From: a virus
Length of the DNA: 22,313 nt
Virus record (IMG/VR): IMGVR_UViG_3300025264_000130
Location: 1 to 22,313 of that record
Direction: 5' to 3' (one strand)
Shown: piece after piece, positions 22,007-22,313 of the stretch
Numbering within the stretch: position 1 is the first letter of the stretch
Layout: every line of letters begins with the position of its first letter
The notes under the pieces: model-generated
The model's database searches: none
Told to the model about the DNA's origin: nothing
Seen by the model: the letters and a program-made list of their open reading frames with translations, nothing else
Made by a program: the position numbers and the translations under genes

Positions 22007-22228
22007 TTATGATCCTAGTAAAGTTTTCTTTTCTGTTTCAGGCTCTTCTTCAATACCTAAAGGTCCAGTTAAGATAGTTGACTTTCTACCTTTTCTTTTT
22101 CTTTCTATCTTTGCTTGTTCCGCTGCAATTCTTGCTTTCTCTTCTGCAGACACTTCAGTTGATGGCGGTGTCGGCAAAGGTTGTACTGGTGGTAGTGGCG
22201 GCATTTTTGGTGAAAATAATGATCCCAT
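22007..22228 (-). CDS. Small protein 1 of the portal-upstream triplet
   Basis: A 73-residue protein starting MGSLFSPKMPPLPPVQPLP (Pro-rich), then a charged helix (SAEEKARIAAEQAKIERK), a RKSTILTGPLGIEE box and the end KKTLLGS. The start at 22228 was chosen because AGGA lies nine bases upstream, because the two following genes also begin MGS or MGG, and because an earlier ATG at 22249 has no ribosome binding site and would lie inside the upstream gene's end. It aligns well with the 78-residue gene in its C-terminal third. Likely a virion or tail-assembly protein. Confidence 0.65.
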   Translation of the reverse strand: MGSLFSPKMPPLPPVQPLPTPPSTEVSAEEKARIAAEQAKIERKRKGRKSTILTGPLGIEEEPETEKKTLLGS

Positions 22229-22229
22229 A

Positions 22230-22313
22230 TTATATAATCCTGTATTCATTATCTGCTATATGTTGTGGAGCAGATTGTCTAGTGTTAATTTCTTGTAAAC
22301 CAACAGACAAGTA
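22230..22313 (-). CDS. C-terminal fragment of an upstream gene
   Basis: The only open frame reaching the right edge on the minus strand reads 27 residues ending NEYRII, then TAA, which ends two bases before the ATG of the 73-residue gene. The Arg-Ile codons supply the AGGA of that gene, as elsewhere in the window. No product can be named. The other two minus-strand frames are closed here by TAG and TAA, which supports this one. Confidence 0.5.
   Translation of the reverse strand, partial: YLSVGLQEINTRQSAPQHIADNEYRII

Noticed and set aside
22229-22249. Earlier ATG at 22249 for the first small triplet gene
   Set aside because: It has no ribosome binding site and overlaps the end of the upstream frame. 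The ATG at 22228 has AGGA at nine bases and gives the shared MGS start.

Overview
The window is a 22.3 kb piece of a very AT-rich genome of a podovirus (short-tailed phage). All supported genes lie on the minus strand, packed head to tail with 1-40 base overlaps, so transcription runs from base 22313 down to base 1. The order matches the late region of T7-like phages: small virion-assembly genes, portal, scaffold, capsid, tail tube A (gp11-like), nozzle/tail tube B (gp12-like), internal core proteins (gp13-, 14-, 15- and 16-like), tail fibre (gp17-like), then lysis genes. AT-rich coding and several small proteins I recall from SAR11 (Pelagibacter) podoviruses suggest a pelagiphage-like marine phage. 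That host assignment is an inference.

Layout in the direction of transcription. Bases 22313-21453 hold the tail end of one gene and three small basic proteins. Bases 21453-17143 hold the head module: portal, a small Bbp19-like protein, scaffold, a 184-base gap with a long hairpin, a capsid protein that does not look like T7 gp10, and a probable decoration protein. A strong terminator hairpin at 17108-17133 ends this module, in the same place as the T7 terminator after gene 10. Bases 17079-7713 hold the tail tube and ejected core proteins. Bases 7696-2388 hold the receptor-binding module: a modular fibre with three repeats and a collagen-like stretch, a possible fibre-assembly protein, and a LamG/SPRY protein directly followed in frame by a three-repeat DUF7483-like protein. 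Bases 2349-408 hold small proteins and the lysis block (tail-anchored membrane protein, nuclease-like protein, M15 peptidase endolysin, holin). Bases 380-1 hold small conserved proteins and the start of another gene.

The genes form one morphogenesis and lysis programme. Many are translationally coupled: the last codons of one gene often supply the Shine-Dalgarno sequence of the next. This is clearest for the three small genes before the portal. I see no gene-free stretch above 300 bases (the largest is 184 bases at 18512-18695), and no tRNA, CRISPR, insertion sequence, integrase or attachment site. Terminase, RNA polymerase and replication genes are not in the window and presumably lie beyond its ends.

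Most interesting points: the small-gene triplet whose C-terminal Leu-Gly codons double as ribosome binding sites; a 40-residue cationic amphipathic peptide gene with a strong ribosome binding site overlapping the lysis block; the split of a probable single-chain fibre protein by one in-frame stop; and a T7-like chassis carrying a non-T7 capsid cassette bounded by a hairpin gap and a terminator.
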